The translations under genes and the position numbers were made by a program. From Rhodospirillaceae bacterium bin65 (lineage in GTDB: Bacteria; Pseudomonadota; Alphaproteobacteria; Bin65), in the NCBI GenBank assembly GCA_002238725.1, contig MPMX01000036.1, forward strand, positions 1-44,189: DNA of 44,189 nt. The letters run 5' to 3'. Of the stretch, positions 27,601 through 38,654 are shown piece by piece. Numbering within the stretch: position 1 is the stretch's first letter; each line of letters begins with the position of its first letter. The notes beneath the pieces were generated by a model. It searched no databases, was not told where the DNA came from, and saw only the letters and a list, made by a program, of their open reading frames with translations.

Positions 27601-28120
27601 TATAGAGCCGGTCGCCGAAGATGGACTTGAGCCGGTCGCAGGCTGCCTCCGCCGCATCGCCCTGACCGGCCGCCAGATAGCGCCCAAGCGGACCCTGCAC
27701 GCCGCCGGTCAGCGCGATCAGGCCGTCGCCATGGGCGGATATCGCCTCGCCCGGCACATGGGGCGAGGCCCCGGCGTCCACGGCCAGGAACGCCTGGGAG
27801 GTCAGTTTGAGCAAGTTCCGGTAGCCGGTTTCGTTCTGGGCCAGCAGGACGAGCCGGTCGAAGCTGGCGCGCTGGGGCCGGCCGGGTTCCGGCGTTTCAA
27901 AAGTGACCGAGAGCTGGCAGCCGATAATCGGCTGGACTCCGGCCTTGGCGCAGGTCTGGGAAAATTCCAGGGCGCCGAACAGGTTGTTGGTATCGGCGAT
28001 CGCCACCGCCGGCATCCGGTTCGCTTTGCAGAGCGCCGCGATATCGGGGATCTTGAGCGCCCCTTCGGACAGCGAATAGGCGGAATGAACCCTGAGATGG
28101 ACGAAATCGGCGTGGGTCAT
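24647..28120 (-). CDS. dnaE: DNA polymerase III subunit alpha
   Basis: This 1157-residue protein is the replicative polymerase (DnaE1 type). It has an N-terminal PHP domain beginning FVHLRVHSAYSLSEGALK (H12), and a polymerase core with GPGRGSGAGS (369-378). Catalytic aspartates D413 and D415 are in PDFDIDFCQERR. Fingers and helix-hairpin-helix regions follow, and an OB-fold is near 1000 (VAKLAGTVIGRKERRNAKGN). The length is normal for alphaproteobacteria. It acts in the replisome with DnaN and DnaQ. It is the most downstream gene of the minus-strand housekeeping run and is separated from lolD by a 134-bp gap, enough for its own promoter. Confidence 0.97.
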   Translation of the reverse strand: MTHADFVHLRVHSAYSLSEGALKIPDIAALCKANRMPAVAIADTNNLFGALEFSQTCAKAGVQPIIGCQLSVTFETPEPGRPQRASFDRLVLLAQNETGYRNLLKLTSQAFLAVDAGASPHVPGEAISAHGDGLIALTGGVQGPLGRYLAAGQGDAAEAACDRLKSIFGDRLYIEIARQGVREETAIEPGLLALADALDLPLVATNEAFFAEEGMFAAHDALLCIAGGTSVNEPDRRRLTPEFRFKTAQEMRAQFADIPEALDNTLAIAERCAVMAETRAPILPHFVSDAGRSETDELRHRAAAGLEKRLAGHVVDAGASEADREAAARPYRERLETELGIIEKMGYPGYFLIVADFIQWAKGEGIPVGPGRGSGAGSVVAWALTITDLDPLRWGLLFERFLNPERVSMPDFDIDFCQERRDEVIRYVQRKYGADRVAQIITFGKLQARAVLRDVGRVLDMPYGQVDRLSKLVPNNPANPVTLEEAIEIEPQLQEQRRQDENVARLIDIALQLEGLYRHASTHAAGVVIGDRPLEELIPLYRDPRSDMPVSQFNMKDVEKAGLVKFDFLGLKTLSVLQTAVDLLKARGIEVDLERLPLDDAATYAMISRADTTGVFQLESSGMRDVLRRLKPDRFEDIIAVVALYRPGPMENIPAYINRKHGIEAVAYDHPKLEPVLKETFGIPIYQEQVQQMARDLAGYTLGSADLLRRAMGKKIKAEMDAQGGNFVRGCAEHSEIEERLARQIFDTMAAFAGYGFNKSHAAAYALVAYQTAWFKANHPVEFYAASMSFDMGNADRIASFRRELQQEGIDLLPPDVNRSGVAFTVEEGAVRYALAALKNVGAAAMESLVGERTENGRFRDVGDLADRLGSGVVNKRQMEHLIKAGALDSLDPNRRQLFEGVDAITRLAARAADDRSSNQVSLFGDDPAAAGAALRLPDVPDWPLTDRLRHEFEAVGVYLSAHPLDSYAKSLEKLGAMPYAQLIEMAQAGDPPAVAKLAGTVIGRKERRNAKGNKFAFVQLSDSSGIYEVTVFSEALAQSRDLLDDAAETNAPVLVNADVRIEDGDSIRLLVRSFATLDSAAARSTRGFRIFLGGDEAIGPLHGLLAREQGGHGTVDLVVPWGEREAEVRLKTTIPTAPAVHQAIKSIPGIVHVEEV

Positions 28121-28254
28121 GGGCAGTCCGGCGCGGCGCTTGAGAGGGGCATGTCTTTTCTCGGCGCAAGCCTACACGCAATCCGGCGGCCGCGCGCCGC
28201 TTCGACACGCGGACGGAGCAGATTCCGGGGGATTATTCGGTGGAAAACCCGCCT

Positions 28255-28960
<706 letters not shown>

Positions 28961-28968
<8 letters not shown>

Positions 28969-30229
28969 TGCGCAGGGCTTCCACCGGGTCGAGCCGCGAG
29001 GCCCGCCACGCCGGGTAGATCGTCGCGAGGAAGGTCAGCGCCAGCGCCATCGCCACGATCTGGACGACTTCCGGCAATTCGACCTTCGACGGCAGGTTCG
29101 ACAGGAAATAGACCGTCGCCGGAAACAGTTCGGTGCCGAGCAGGTCTTCGATCCAGCGTTTGAAACGGTCGATATTGTAGGCCAGGCCGAGCCCGAGCAG
29201 CACGCCGAAAAAGGTGCCGGCCACGCCGATGGTCGCGCCGGTCATGAAGAACAGACGCATGATGTTGCCGCGCGTCGCGCCCATGGTGCACAGGATCGCG
29301 ATGGCTTGGCCCTTCTGCTTCACCAGCATGATCATGCTCGAGACGATGTTGAACGCGGCCACGAGGATGATCAGGGTGAGGATCAGGAACATGACGTTCC
29401 GCTCGACCTTCAAGGCGCCGAAAAAGGTCGAGTGGATCTCCTGCCAGCTGCGCACGAACGTGCCCGGGATGCGCAAGTCCCGTATCAAGCCCGCCACCGC
29501 CTCGGCCCGGTCCGGGTCGTCGACCGCGATCTCGATATTGGTGACGCCCCGGTCGATCCTGAAGAACTCCTGCGCCGTGGCGAGCGGCATGAACAGATAG
29601 CCGCGGTCGTATTCCGACATGCCGACATCGAACCGCCCGGCGACGTCGAAAGAAGCGATGCCGGGCACGCAGCCGACCGGCGTCGGTTCGCACTTCGGCG
29701 AGAGCAGGCGGACGCGGCTGCCGGTCCCTGCGCCCAGATGGGCGGCCATGCGCTGGCCGAGGATCAGGGTGCCGTCTCCGAAACGCCCGAAGGCGCCGGG
29801 GCTCAGGCTTCCGCTCAGCAGGCGATGGCGTTTCAGGTCCTCCGGCGCGATGCCGCGGACGAAGGCGCCGGTGTTGCGCGCGCCGGCCGACGCCATGACC
29901 TGGCCGTCGACGACCGCCGCCGCGCTCAAGACGCCCTCGATCTTGCGGATCTTGCCGACCAGCCGGTCGTAGCCGCGGATCGGCCGGCCGTCGCCATAGA
30001 CGACGACATGGCTGTTGAATCCGAGCACGCGCGACAGCAACTCGGCGCGGAAGCCGTTCATCACCGACATGACGACGATCAACGTCGCCACGCCGATGGT
30101 TATGCCGAGGAAGGCAAAGGCGGCGATGAGGGAGATGAACCCTTCGCTGCGCCGCGGCCGCAGATAGCGGAAGGCCAGCATGCGCTCGGCCGGCGAAAAC
30201 ACCGGGAAACGCCCTTCGCCCCCTGCCAT
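28961..30229 (-). CDS. lolC: Lipoprotein-releasing ABC transporter permease (LolC/LolE family)
   Basis: This 422-residue inner-membrane protein has an N-terminal segment FRYLRPRRSEGFISLIAAFAF leading into transmembrane helix 1, a large periplasmic MacB-like domain (about 50-270), and three C-terminal helices starting at RNVMFLILTLIILVAAFNIVSS. It ends YPAWRASRLDPVEALRNE, the classic FtsX/LolCE tail. A single LolC/E-type permease, acting as a homodimer with LolD, is usual in alphaproteobacteria, so either LolC or LolE is an acceptable name. It lies 10 nt downstream of proS. Confidence 0.94.
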
Positions 30230-30239
30230 GCGCGCGGCC

Positions 30240-31553
30240 TCAGGCCGAAAGCCGGGCGAGCGCCGACTCGGGCGTCAGTTCCTCCCTCGCACCGGTCTTG
30301 CGGTTCTTCAATTCCACCGTCCCGGCTTTCACGCCGCGCGGCCCGACCACGATCTGCCAGGGCAGGCCGATCAGGTCCATCCGCGCGAACTTGGCCCCGG
30401 CGCTGTCCTCGCTGTCGTCGTACAGGCATTCGACGCCGGCCGCGGCCAGCTGCCCGTACAGGCCGTCGCAGACCGAAACGCAGGCCGCGTCCGAGGCGCG
30501 CAGGTTGATGAGTCCGACCCGGAAGGGCGCGACCGACTCCGGCCAGATTATGCCGTCGGCATCGTGGCTCGCCTCGATGATGGCGCCCACCAGCCGCGAC
30601 ACGCCGATGCCGTAGGAGCCCATTTCGACCGGCACTTCCTTGCCGTCCGGTCCGGTCGCCACCGCCCCCATCGGCTCGGAATATTTGGCGCCGAAATAGA
30701 AGATATGGCCGACCTCGATGCCGCGCGCTTCGACCAGATCGCCGGGCGGCACCGGGCACGCTTCGGGATCGTGCTTCTCGTCGGCCGCCGCGTAGAGGCC
30801 GGTCCAGTGATCGACAATCGGCTGCAGGTCGCTGTCGTAGTCGACGTCTTCGGTGAAGATGTCGAAGGCGAGCATGTCCTTGTGGCAATAGACGGCGCTT
30901 TCGCCGGTCTCGGCCAGAATGATGAATTCGTGGCTCAGGTCGCCGCCGATCGGCCCGGTCTCGGCCTGCATCGGGATCGCCTGGAGCCCCATCCGCGCGA
31001 AGGTGCGCAGGTAGGAGACGAACATCTGGTTGTAGGCGTGGACCGCCGAGGGGTAATCGAGCGTGAAGGAATAGGCGTCCTTCATGTAGAATTCCCGGCC
31101 GCGCATGATGCCGAAGCGCGGCCGGACCTCGTCGCGGAACTTCCACTGGATATGGTAGAGATTCTTCGGCAGGTCGCGGTAGCTGCGGACCGACGAACGG
31201 AATATCTCGGTGATCAGCTCTTCGTTGGTCGGTCCGTAGAGCATGTCGCGCCCGTGGCGGTCCCGGATGCGCAGCATCTCCTTGCCGTAATCGTCGTAGC
31301 GGCCGGAGACGCGCCACAGGTCGGCCGACTGGATGGTCGGCATGAGCATCTCGACGGCGCCGGCCCGGTCCTGCTCTTCGCGCACGATCTGCTCGATCTT
31401 CTTGAGCACCCGGTAGCCGAGCGGCAGCCATGAATAGATGCCGGCGCTGGCCTGGCGCACCATGCCGGCCCGCAGCATGTAGCGGTGCGAGACGATCTGC
31501 GCCTCGGCGGGCGTTTCCTTCAGCGTCGGCAGGAAATAGCGGGTGAGGCGCAT
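30240..31553 (-). CDS. proS: Prolyl-tRNA synthetase (short alphaproteobacterial form)
   Basis: This 437-residue class II synthetase charges tRNA-Pro. Motif 1 and 2 regions are visible ([46 protein letters not shown]) and motif 3 is near [14 protein letters not shown]. The C-terminal anticodon-binding domain starts around 340. It is much shorter than the E. coli enzyme (572 residues) because the insertion editing domain between motifs 2 and 3 is largely missing. This is known for alphaproteobacteria, where trans-editing proteins clear misacylated tRNA. Confidence 0.96.
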   Translation of the reverse strand: MRLTRYFLPTLKETPAEAQIVSHRYMLRAGMVRQASAGIYSWLPLGYRVLKKIEQIVREEQDRAGAVEMLMPTIQSADLWRVSGRYDDYGKEMLRIRDRHGRDMLYGPTNEELITEIFRSSVRSYRDLPKNLYHIQWKFRDEVRPRFGIMRGREFYMKDAYSFTLDYPSAVHAYNQMFVSYLRTFARMGLQAIPMQAETGPIGGDLSHEFIILAETGESAVYCHKDMLAFDIFTEDVDYDSDLQPIVDHWTGLYAAADEKHDPEACPVPPGDLVEARGIEVGHIFYFGAKYSEPMGAVATGPDGKEVPVEMGSYGIGVSRLVGAIIEASHDADGIIWPESVAPFRVGLINLRASDAACVSVCDGLYGQLAAAGVECLYDDSEDSAGAKFARMDLIGLPWQIVVGPRGVKAGTVELKNRKTGAREELTPESALARLSA

Positions 31554-31676
31554 GGCGGCTCTATATCGGCTGGATAACGGATTGCGAACCGAACGGTCCG
31601 CTGAAGCATATCTGTTCGTGCCGCAAGGGTCCGGACTCTAAGGTCTCCAATGGGGCGAGGCAACGACGGGCCACGC
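31554..31676. other. 123-bp spacer upstream of proS
   Basis: No gene, tRNA or strong hairpin was seen here. It may hold the proS promoter or simply be a longer gap within the minus-strand gene run. Confidence 0.5.
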
Positions 31677-31904
31677 TCAGAAATTCCCCAGATAGCTTTC
31701 CACGACCCAGCGGATGACGGCGGTCGCGGCTGCCGCAAGCACTGAGGTCGCCAGCGCCTTGCGCCACAGCATGGGCCGGACCGGGGCGCCGGCGTCGTGG
31801 CCTTTCTCCGGGGCGTCGTTGCGCTCCACGCCCCAGGGCAGCAGCATGAAGAAGAACAGCCACCAGACGATGGCGAAGACGACAACGGTTTCGACGATGC
31901 TCAT
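31677..31904 (-). CDS. DUF1467 family small membrane protein
   Basis: This 75-residue protein has two hydrophobic helices (VETVVVFAIVWWLFFFMLLPWGV and LATSVLAAAATAVIRWVVESYL) separated by a short charged loop. This layout, and the position between mce and proS, are typical of the DUF1467 family, which is widespread in alphaproteobacteria and of unknown function. It probably sits in the inner membrane. Confidence 0.85.
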   Translation of the reverse strand: MSIVETVVVFAIVWWLFFFMLLPWGVERNDAPEKGHDAGAPVRPMLWRKALATSVLAAAATAVIRWVVESYLGNF

Positions 31905-31925
31905 GGGCGGCGGCGGCCGCGGATT

Positions 31926-32330
31926 TCAAACCTGCTCCAGTTCAACGAGCGTGCCGCAGAAATCCTTCGGGTGCAGGAACAGCACCGGCTTGTCGTGGGC
32001 GCCGATCCGGGGCTCGCCGTCGCCCAGCACCCGCGCCCCTTCCGCCAGCAGCCGGTCGCGCGCCGCCAGGATGTCGTCGACCTCGTAGCAGACATGGTGC
32101 ATCCCGCCGGACGGGTTTTTCTCGAGGAACTTCGCGACCGGCGAGGCCTCGCCGAACGGGTGCAGCAGTTCGATCTTGGTGTTGTCCAGTTCGACGAACA
32201 CGGTCGTGACGCCGTGGGCCGGCTGATCCTCCGGTTCCGACACGGCGGCGCCCAGCGTATCCCGGTAGGTCGCCGCGGCGGCGGCCAGGTCGGGGACGAC
32301 GATGGCGACATGGTTGAGGCGGCCGATCAT
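31926..32330 (-). CDS. mce: Methylmalonyl-CoA epimerase
   Basis: This 134-residue glyoxalase-fold (VOC) protein interconverts the 2R and 2S forms of methylmalonyl-CoA in propionyl-CoA metabolism. It starts MIGRLNHVAIVVPDL, with H7 as a metal ligand. GGMHHVCYEVDDI and the terminal GTLVELEQV supply the other expected ligands. Length is normal. It follows the RNase J gene by 10 nt. Confidence 0.92.
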   Translation of the reverse strand: MIGRLNHVAIVVPDLAAAAATYRDTLGAAVSEPEDQPAHGVTTVFVELDNTKIELLHPFGEASPVAKFLEKNPSGGMHHVCYEVDDILAARDRLLAEGARVLGDGEPRIGAHDKPVLFLHPKDFCGTLVELEQV

Positions 32331-32340
32331 GCTTCTGCCC

Positions 32341-34026
32341 TTATTCTAGCGCCCGGGCAATCAAGGCCGGCGTCAGGCGAACGACATGGACATCGGTCGC
32401 CGGCCGCTTGCCGGTTTCGCTGCGGATCACCCGGCGTATCGCGGCCCGGACGGCCTGTTCAAGCTTTTCATCGTCGCGCCGCCCGGCCGGCGACAGGTCG
32501 TCCACCGCCTCGTCGACAGAATCGATCAGCGCGTCGTAGAGGGCATCGTCCCGCCCTTCGTCCTCGCCGCCCAGGCCGGCCAGCGTGACGACGGCGTCTT
32601 CCAGCAGTTCGCCCTTCGCGTCGACCACGACAGTCGCGACGGCGGCGCCGTTTTCCATCAGGCGGCGGCGTTCCCGGATCACCGGGCCGTCGACCGGGAG
32701 CAGATTCTCGCCTTCGACCGCGAGCCGGCCGCTGTGCACCTTTTCGACAATGGCCGCCGGGCCGGGCGCCAGGCGGACCATCTCGCCGTTGGTTGCGACA
32801 ATCGCCTGGGGTGTCTGGCACCGGCGGGCCAGCCGGCGGTGTTCGTGCAGATGGCGGCGCTCGCCATGGACCGGCACGGCGATCTGCGGCCGGATCCACT
32901 GATACATGTCGACCAACTCGTCGCGGGCCGGATGGCCGCTGACATGGACGAAATGCTCCGATTCGGTAACGACCTCGACGCCCCGGTGCACCAGCATATC
33001 CTGCAAACGCGCGATGGCCCGCTCGTTGCCGGGAATCTTGCGCGAGGAAAAGACCACTGCGTCGCCCTCGTCGAAGCCGATCTTGGGGTGGCTGCCGGCG
33101 GCGATGCGGGCAAGCGCGGCGCGCGGCTCGCCCTGGCTGCCGGTGCAGGCGATCAAGACCTTGTGGCGTGGCAGCTTCGCCGCGTCTTCCTCGCCGAGAA
33201 AGCGCGGCCAGTCCCGAAGGTAGCCGTTTTCGCGGGCAGCATCGTTCATGCGCCAAAGCGACCGGCCGCACAGCGCCGCATGCCGTCCGGTCGCCTTGGC
33301 AACCGCGGCAATGGTCTCAAGCCGCGCGACATTCGAGGCGAAGGCGGCGATCGCGACCCGCCGTTCGAACCTGCCGACCAGGTCGATCAGGCTCTTCCGC
33401 ACATCGGACTCCGACCCGGACCTGCCGTCCTCGAAGACGTTGGTCGAATCGCCGATCAGGGCCAGCACCCCGGCATCGCCGATGCCGCGCAGGGCCGCCT
33501 CGTCGACTGGCGCGCCGATCAGCGGTTCCGGATCCAGCTTCCAGTCGCCGGTGTGGAAGACGGCGCCCAGCGGCGTTCGGATCAGGAGCGCGTTCGGCTC
33601 GGGGATCGAGTGGGTCAGCCTCACGAGCTCGACGTTAAAGGGCCCGACATCGAACGGCGCGCCGGCCTCAATCGGTGTTATCCGGGCTTCGTCCTCCAGA
33701 TCGGCCTCGGCCAGCTTGCGCCTGAGCACGGAGGCGGTAAAGCCGGTCGCATAGATCGGGCATTTCAGCCGCGGCCACAGATGAGGCACGGCGCCGATAT
33801 GATCCTCGTGGGCATGGGTCAGCACCAGGCCCGCCAGACGATCCTTGCGTTCTACGATGAATTCCGGATCCGGCGTTATCACGTCGATGCCGGGAATTGT
33901 GGGATCGCCGAAGGTAACGCCAAGATCGACCATCAGCCAGCGGCCGCGATAGCCGAACAGGTTGAGGTTCATGCCAATCTCGCCGGCGCCGCCGAGTGGC
34001 AGGAAGTGGAGCGCGTCTCCACTCAT
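32341..34026 (-). CDS. rnj: Ribonuclease J
   Basis: This 561-residue metallo-beta-lactamase/beta-CASP nuclease is responsible for 5'-3' exonuclease and endonuclease RNA processing. The zinc motif HAHEDH is at 71-76. HTGDWKLDPEPL and the beta-CASP region (about 210-360, with LIGDSTNVFEDGRSGSE just before) follow. VSGHPARDELVDMYQWIRP and VPVHGERRHL are further RNase J hallmarks. Its ATG overlaps the coaX stop by ATGA at 34026-34023. RNase J is present in many alphaproteobacteria alongside RNase E. Confidence 0.95.
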   Translation of the reverse strand: MSGDALHFLPLGGAGEIGMNLNLFGYRGRWLMVDLGVTFGDPTIPGIDVITPDPEFIVERKDRLAGLVLTHAHEDHIGAVPHLWPRLKCPIYATGFTASVLRRKLAEADLEDEARITPIEAGAPFDVGPFNVELVRLTHSIPEPNALLIRTPLGAVFHTGDWKLDPEPLIGAPVDEAALRGIGDAGVLALIGDSTNVFEDGRSGSESDVRKSLIDLVGRFERRVAIAAFASNVARLETIAAVAKATGRHAALCGRSLWRMNDAARENGYLRDWPRFLGEEDAAKLPRHKVLIACTGSQGEPRAALARIAAGSHPKIGFDEGDAVVFSSRKIPGNERAIARLQDMLVHRGVEVVTESEHFVHVSGHPARDELVDMYQWIRPQIAVPVHGERRHLHEHRRLARRCQTPQAIVATNGEMVRLAPGPAAIVEKVHSGRLAVEGENLLPVDGPVIRERRRLMENGAAVATVVVDAKGELLEDAVVTLAGLGGEDEGRDDALYDALIDSVDEAVDDLSPAGRRDDEKLEQAVRAAIRRVIRSETGKRPATDVHVVRLTPALIARALE

Positions 34027-34793
34027 GCGCGGTTGCGGGCGTGAACTTCCAGGAGGCCGCGCAGGGTGACGTCGCGGTCCTGGACGTCGATGGCGTCGGT
34101 TGCTTCGCAGAAAGTCTCGGCCAGGCCGCCGGTCGCCACCACCTTCATCGGCGCGCCGCGTTCTTCCTGGATGCGGCGGACCAGCCCTTCGATCAGGCCG
34201 ACATAACCCCAGTAAACCCCGGATTGCATCGCCGGCACCGTCGCCGTCCCGATGACGGCAGGCGGGCGGCGCACGTCGATCCGCGGCAGTTGTTCGGCAG
34301 CCCGGTGCAGCGCATCGACGGAATGGGCGGCCGATGGCGCGATGGCCCCGCCGCAGTAGTTCCCGGCCTCATCGACCACATCCAGGGTCGTCGCCGTGCC
34401 GAAATCAATCACGATCAGCGGCCCGCCATGCCCGGCGAAGGCGCCGATAGCGTTGGCGATCCGGTCGGCGCCGACCTCTTCCGGCGCGTCGATCAGCAGC
34501 TCGATTCCCAGCGCGACGCCCGCGTCGCCGACCACCAGCGGTTCGACACCGAAATGGTCCCGGCACAGGGAGCGAAGGTTGAAATCGTTGCTCGGCACGA
34601 CATTCGCGATCACCGCGGCGTCGACCGCGCGGCGCGCGAGCCCCTTCATGTCGAACAGCTGCATCATCCAGACGGCGAGTTCATCGGCCGTCCGGTCGCC
34701 CTTGGTGGCGCTGCGCCAGATGGCGCGCCATTCCGCACCGTCATGGACGCCGAACACGATGTTCGTGTTGCCGGAATCGATGGCGAGCAGCAT
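34023..34793 (-). CDS. coaX: Type III pantothenate kinase
   Basis: This 256-residue ASKHA-fold enzyme catalyses the first step of CoA synthesis. It starts MLLAIDSGNTNIVFGVHDG, the CoaX phosphate-binding segment, and contains GADRIANAIGAFA, IDFGTATTLDVVDEAGNY and a C-terminal VVATGGLAETF. It overlaps birA by one nucleotide (TGATG) and rnj by four. CoaX next to a BirA homologue is a common arrangement in bacteria. Confidence 0.95.
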   Translation of the reverse strand: MLLAIDSGNTNIVFGVHDGAEWRAIWRSATKGDRTADELAVWMMQLFDMKGLARRAVDAAVIANVVPSNDFNLRSLCRDHFGVEPLVVGDAGVALGIELLIDAPEEVGADRIANAIGAFAGHGGPLIVIDFGTATTLDVVDEAGNYCGGAIAPSAAHSVDALHRAAEQLPRIDVRRPPAVIGTATVPAMQSGVYWGYVGLIEGLVRRIQEERGAPMKVVATGGLAETFCEATDAIDVQDRDVTLRGLLEVHARNRA

Positions 34794-35596
34794 CAGCGCC
34801 CCCCGGCGGCGAAGACTTCACCGCTGTGAACCTTCTCCGGGCCGCTCTCGGTGTCGAGGATGAGGGCGCCGTCCGGATCGAGGCCGCCGAAGCTGCCCTT
34901 GATGCTGCGGTCCGGCAGGACAACGCGAATCGCGCCGCCTAGCGGCCCGGCCCGGTCGAGCCACGCCCGGCGCACGCTGCCGAATCCGTCGTCCAGCCAC
35001 TGCACCATCCACCCGTCGAGCGCCCGGCTGAGGACAGCCAGCACCGTCCCGGTATCGGGCGCCGCGCCGCCCTGCGCCGAAAGGCTCGTCGCGGGCCGCA
35101 CCGCATCTGCCGGCGCACTGACGATATTGATCCCGATGCCAAGGACGATCCATTCGAGCGCGCCATCGGCGCCGATGGAGGATTCGGGCAGGATTCCGGC
35201 GATTTTCGCCCCATCGACCAGAACGTCGTTGGGCCATTTGCAGGTTATTGCCGCCGACCTGCCGGTCAAAGCGGCGACCGCATCGTAAACCGCCACGGCG
35301 GCGACATAGCCGATCTGCGCGGCGTGCCGGGGCGACAATGGCGGCCGGAACACGAAAGAGGCGTAAAGGTTGCCGCGCGGCGATTCCCATTGCCTGCTGT
35401 ACCGCCCGCGGCCGGCTGTTTGCCTCTCGGCGAGGATTGCGGTGCGGTCCGGCGCGCCCTGCTGCGCCAGTTGCCGGGCTTCGTCGTTCGTGCTGGCGAC
35501 GGAGCCGAAACGATGCAGACGAAAGCCGGGAGGCAGGGCCGCGGTCTGGCAGGGACCGCCCTCGGGGCGCGGGGTTTCCTGGGTCAGCGGTTTCAC
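34793..35596 (-). CDS. birA: Biotin-[acetyl-CoA-carboxylase] ligase
   Basis: This 267-residue group I biotin ligase lacks the N-terminal DNA-binding domain of E. coli BirA, so it is an enzyme and not a repressor. The biotinyl-AMP loop GRGRYSRQW is at 62-70. KWPNDVLVDGAKIAGIL (120-136) holds the catalytic lysine region. It biotinylates acetyl- and propionyl-CoA carboxylases. The start is a GTG at 35596, 4 nt after the nuoN stop, so it is the last-but-coupled passenger of the nuo operon. Confidence 0.94.
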   Translation of the reverse strand: MKPLTQETPRPEGGPCQTAALPPGFRLHRFGSVASTNDEARQLAQQGAPDRTAILAERQTAGRGRYSRQWESPRGNLYASFVFRPPLSPRHAAQIGYVAAVAVYDAVAALTGRSAAITCKWPNDVLVDGAKIAGILPESSIGADGALEWIVLGIGINIVSAPADAVRPATSLSAQGGAAPDTGTVLAVLSRALDGWMVQWLDDGFGSVRRAWLDRAGPLGGAIRVVLPDRSIKGSFGGLDPDGALILDTESGPEKVHSGEVFAAGGR

Positions 35597-35600
35597 ACGC

Positions 35601-37046
35601 CTAGCCGCCGGTCAGGCTGAACACCGCTGTATCGGCTGCGCCGACCAGAAGGCTGGGGAACAGGAAAAACAGCAGCGTCGCCATGCCGGCGACGAACTGG
35701 ATGGCGCCGAGGTCGCGGCCGGGGCGCGGATCCAGCGCGTCCTCCGGCTCGTCGAAATACATCACCTTGACGATGCGGATGTAATAGTAGGCGCCGACCA
35801 CGCTGGTCACCATGCCGATAACCGCGAGGAAATAGAGGCCGGCCTCGACCGCCGCCAGGAAGACGTAGAGCTTGGCGTAGAAACCGGCGAGCGGCGGGAT
35901 GCCGGCCATGGAGAACATGAAGATCAGCATCATGCCCGCCATCATCGGATTGGTGCGCGACAGGCCGGTGAGGTCGCCGATCTCCTCCACCATCCGGCCG
36001 CTGCGCTGCATGGCCAGGATCGCGGCGAAGGCCCCCAGCGTCATCACCAGGTAGATCGCCATGTAGATGAGCACCGCGCTGTAGCCATCCTCCGTGCCGG
36101 CGGCCAGACCGACCAGGGCGTAGCCGACATGGCCGATCGAGCTGTAGGCCATCAGCCGCTTGATGTTGGTCTGGGCGATCGCGGCGAACGCGCCGAGCAC
36201 CATCGACGCGATGGCGAGAACGATGACGATCTGGCTCCACTGTTCGACGAGGCCGCCGAACGGGCCGGCCAGCACACTCATGAACAGGCCCATCGCGGCG
36301 AGCTTGGGCGCGGCGGCGAAGAAGGCGGTGACCGGAGTCGGCGCGCCTTCGTAGACGTCGGGCGTCCACATGTGGAAGGGCACGGCGGAAACCTTGAAAG
36401 CCAGCCCGACCATGACGAAGACCAGCCCGACCACCAGCCCCACCGACGGCGCGGACGCGCCGGTCAGTTGCGCGGCCAGGCCGGTGAAAGCCGTGGTGCC
36501 GCTGAAGCCGTAGACCAGGGAGGCGCCGAACAGGAGCATCCCGGAAGCCAGCGCGCCGAGGACGAAATATTTCAGTCCGGCTTCGCTCGATTTGACAGAA
36601 TCGCGCCGGATCGCGGCGACGACGTAGAGCGACAGGCTCTGCAGTTCCAGGCCGATATAAAGGGACAGCAGGTCGCTGGCCGAGACCATGACCATCATGC
36701 CGAGCGCCGCCAGCACGATCAGCACCGGATATTCGAACCGGTCGATTCCCTCGCGCGCGTTGTAGCCGATCGACAGGACGATCCCGACGGCTGCGGCCAG
36801 CAGAATGCCGACCTTCAGGAATGTCGTGTACCCGTTGCTCACGAACATGCCGGCAAAGGCGGACCGGCTATCGCCCGGCGACATCCAGACCGTGATGACG
36901 GCTGCGGCCACCAGCACCAGGACCGACAGCGCCGAGACCAGCCGGAACGAGCCTTCGCCGCGGAACACGCCGATCATCAGCAGGACCATCGCCGCCGCGG
37001 CGACGAACATTTCCGACGTGGCATATTCGATATTCGGCAGGATCAT
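35601..37046 (-). CDS. nuoN: NADH-quinone oxidoreductase subunit N
   Basis: This 481-residue antiporter-like subunit of complex I has about 14 hydrophobic helices. Family-typical sequences are [49 protein letters not shown] and [22 protein letters not shown], including lysines thought to take part in proton translocation. It is the last nuo gene of the run, 12 nt after nuoM. Confidence 0.96.
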   Translation of the reverse strand: MILPNIEYATSEMFVAAAAMVLLMIGVFRGEGSFRLVSALSVLVLVAAAVITVWMSPGDSRSAFAGMFVSNGYTTFLKVGILLAAAVGIVLSIGYNAREGIDRFEYPVLIVLAALGMMVMVSASDLLSLYIGLELQSLSLYVVAAIRRDSVKSSEAGLKYFVLGALASGMLLFGASLVYGFSGTTAFTGLAAQLTGASAPSVGLVVGLVFVMVGLAFKVSAVPFHMWTPDVYEGAPTPVTAFFAAAPKLAAMGLFMSVLAGPFGGLVEQWSQIVIVLAIASMVLGAFAAIAQTNIKRLMAYSSIGHVGYALVGLAAGTEDGYSAVLIYMAIYLVMTLGAFAAILAMQRSGRMVEEIGDLTGLSRTNPMMAGMMLIFMFSMAGIPPLAGFYAKLYVFLAAVEAGLYFLAVIGMVTSVVGAYYYIRIVKVMYFDEPEDALDPRPGRDLGAIQFVAGMATLLFFLFPSLLVGAADTAVFSLTGG

Positions 37047-37058
37047 GGCGCCGCTCCC

Positions 37059-38651
37059 CTAGCGCGCCGCGAAGCAGGCTTCGTTGGCCCGGCACACACC
37101 GGCCTTGAAGCTCGTCAGTAGGTTTTTCACCGAAGCGTCGAATACGTCGAGGAACGGCTCCGGCCAGATGCCCATCCACAGCACCAGGATGACCAGCGGC
37201 GCGAAGATTGCGACCTCGCGCGGGTGGAGGTCTTTCATGCGCATCAGGTCCGGCTTGACCAGTTCGCCGAAGATGATCCTGCGGTAGAGCCACAGCATGT
37301 AGGCCGCGCCGAGGATCACGCCGGTTGCCGCCAGGGCGGCGGCCCAGACATTGACCTGGAAAACCCCGAACAGCACAAGGAACTCGCCGACGAAGCCGCT
37401 CGTGCCCGGCAGGCCGACCGAAGCCAGCGTGAACACCATGAACACCGCGGCGTATCTCGGCATGCGATGAACCAGCCCGCCGTAGCGGTCGATCCGCCGT
37501 GTGTGCAGACGGTCGTAGACCACGCCGACGCACAGGAAGAGCGCGGCCGAGACGATGCCGTGGGACAGCATCTGGAACATGGCGCCGGAGACCGCCTGTT
37601 CGCCCAACAGGTTATCGGGCAGGTTGCCGGCGCTGAGCTGTGCCGTCGCCGCGAAGATGCCGAGCGTTACGAAGCCCATATGGGCGACCGACGAATAGGC
37701 GATCAGCTTCTTCATATCCTCCTGGGCCAGAGCGACCAAGGAGGTGTAGATGATCGCGACGATGCTGAGCGTGTAGACCAGCGGCGCGAAATAGACCGAG
37801 GCGTCGGGGAACAAGGGCAGCGAAAAGCGCAGGAAGCCGTAGCCGCCCATTTTCAGCAGCACGCCGGCGAGAATGACCGAGCCGGCCGTCGGCGCCTCGA
37901 CATGGGCGTCCGGCAGCCAGGTGTGAACCGGCCACATCGGCACCTTCACGGCGAATGAGGCGAAGAAGGCCAGCCAGAGCCATTTCTGCGCTTCGGCGCT
38001 GAAGCCGGTTTCCCGGGCGAATTTCAGGAGTTCGACGATGTCGGTCGTGCCCTGGCCGGCCGATTTGCTGAGGAAGTAGATCGCCATGACGGCGACCAGC
38101 ATCAGCACCGAGCCGAGCAGCGTGTAGAGGAAGAACTTGAACGCCGAATAGACCCGCCGGTCGCCGCCCCAGACGCCGATGATCAGGAACATCGGCAGCA
38201 GGACGCCTTCGAAGAAAACGTAGAAGGTGACGAGATCCAGGGCGCAGAAGGTGCCGACCATGAAGGTTTCGAGCACCAGGAACGCCGCCATGTATTCGCG
38301 CACCCGGGATTTGATTTCCCAGCTGCACAGGATGCAGATCGGCGTCAGCAGGGTCGACAGCAGGACGAACATCATCGAGATGCCGTCCACGCCCATATGG
38401 TAGTTCAGCGTGTAGCCGCCGGGGAACTTGAACCAGGCCGCCTTTTCGACGAACTGGAAATCCGCGGTTCCGGTCTCGAAGTTGATCCAGATCAGAAGCG
38501 AGATCAGGAAGGTCGCGAGCGAGGCCCAGAGCGCGAGCCAGCGCGCGTTGCGATCCGTCGCCTCCCGGTCGCCGCGCACCATGACCAGGATGAGCAGCGC
38601 CCCGACGAGCGGGGCGAACGTGACGATGCTGAGAAGCGGCCAGGACTCCAT
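37059..38651 (-). CDS. nuoM: NADH-quinone oxidoreductase subunit M
   Basis: This 530-residue proton-pumping membrane subunit has hallmark segments [52 protein letters not shown] and [18 protein letters not shown]. It ends with a short tail after the final helix, which includes two cysteines. It lies 3 nt after nuoL. Confidence 0.96.
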   Translation of the reverse strand: MESWPLLSIVTFAPLVGALLILVMVRGDREATDRNARWLALWASLATFLISLLIWINFETGTADFQFVEKAAWFKFPGGYTLNYHMGVDGISMMFVLLSTLLTPICILCSWEIKSRVREYMAAFLVLETFMVGTFCALDLVTFYVFFEGVLLPMFLIIGVWGGDRRVYSAFKFFLYTLLGSVLMLVAVMAIYFLSKSAGQGTTDIVELLKFARETGFSAEAQKWLWLAFFASFAVKVPMWPVHTWLPDAHVEAPTAGSVILAGVLLKMGGYGFLRFSLPLFPDASVYFAPLVYTLSIVAIIYTSLVALAQEDMKKLIAYSSVAHMGFVTLGIFAATAQLSAGNLPDNLLGEQAVSGAMFQMLSHGIVSAALFLCVGVVYDRLHTRRIDRYGGLVHRMPRYAAVFMVFTLASVGLPGTSGFVGEFLVLFGVFQVNVWAAALAATGVILGAAYMLWLYRRIIFGELVKPDLMRMKDLHPREVAIFAPLVILVLWMGIWPEPFLDVFDASVKNLLTSFKAGVCRANEACFAAR

Positions 38652-38654
38652 CGT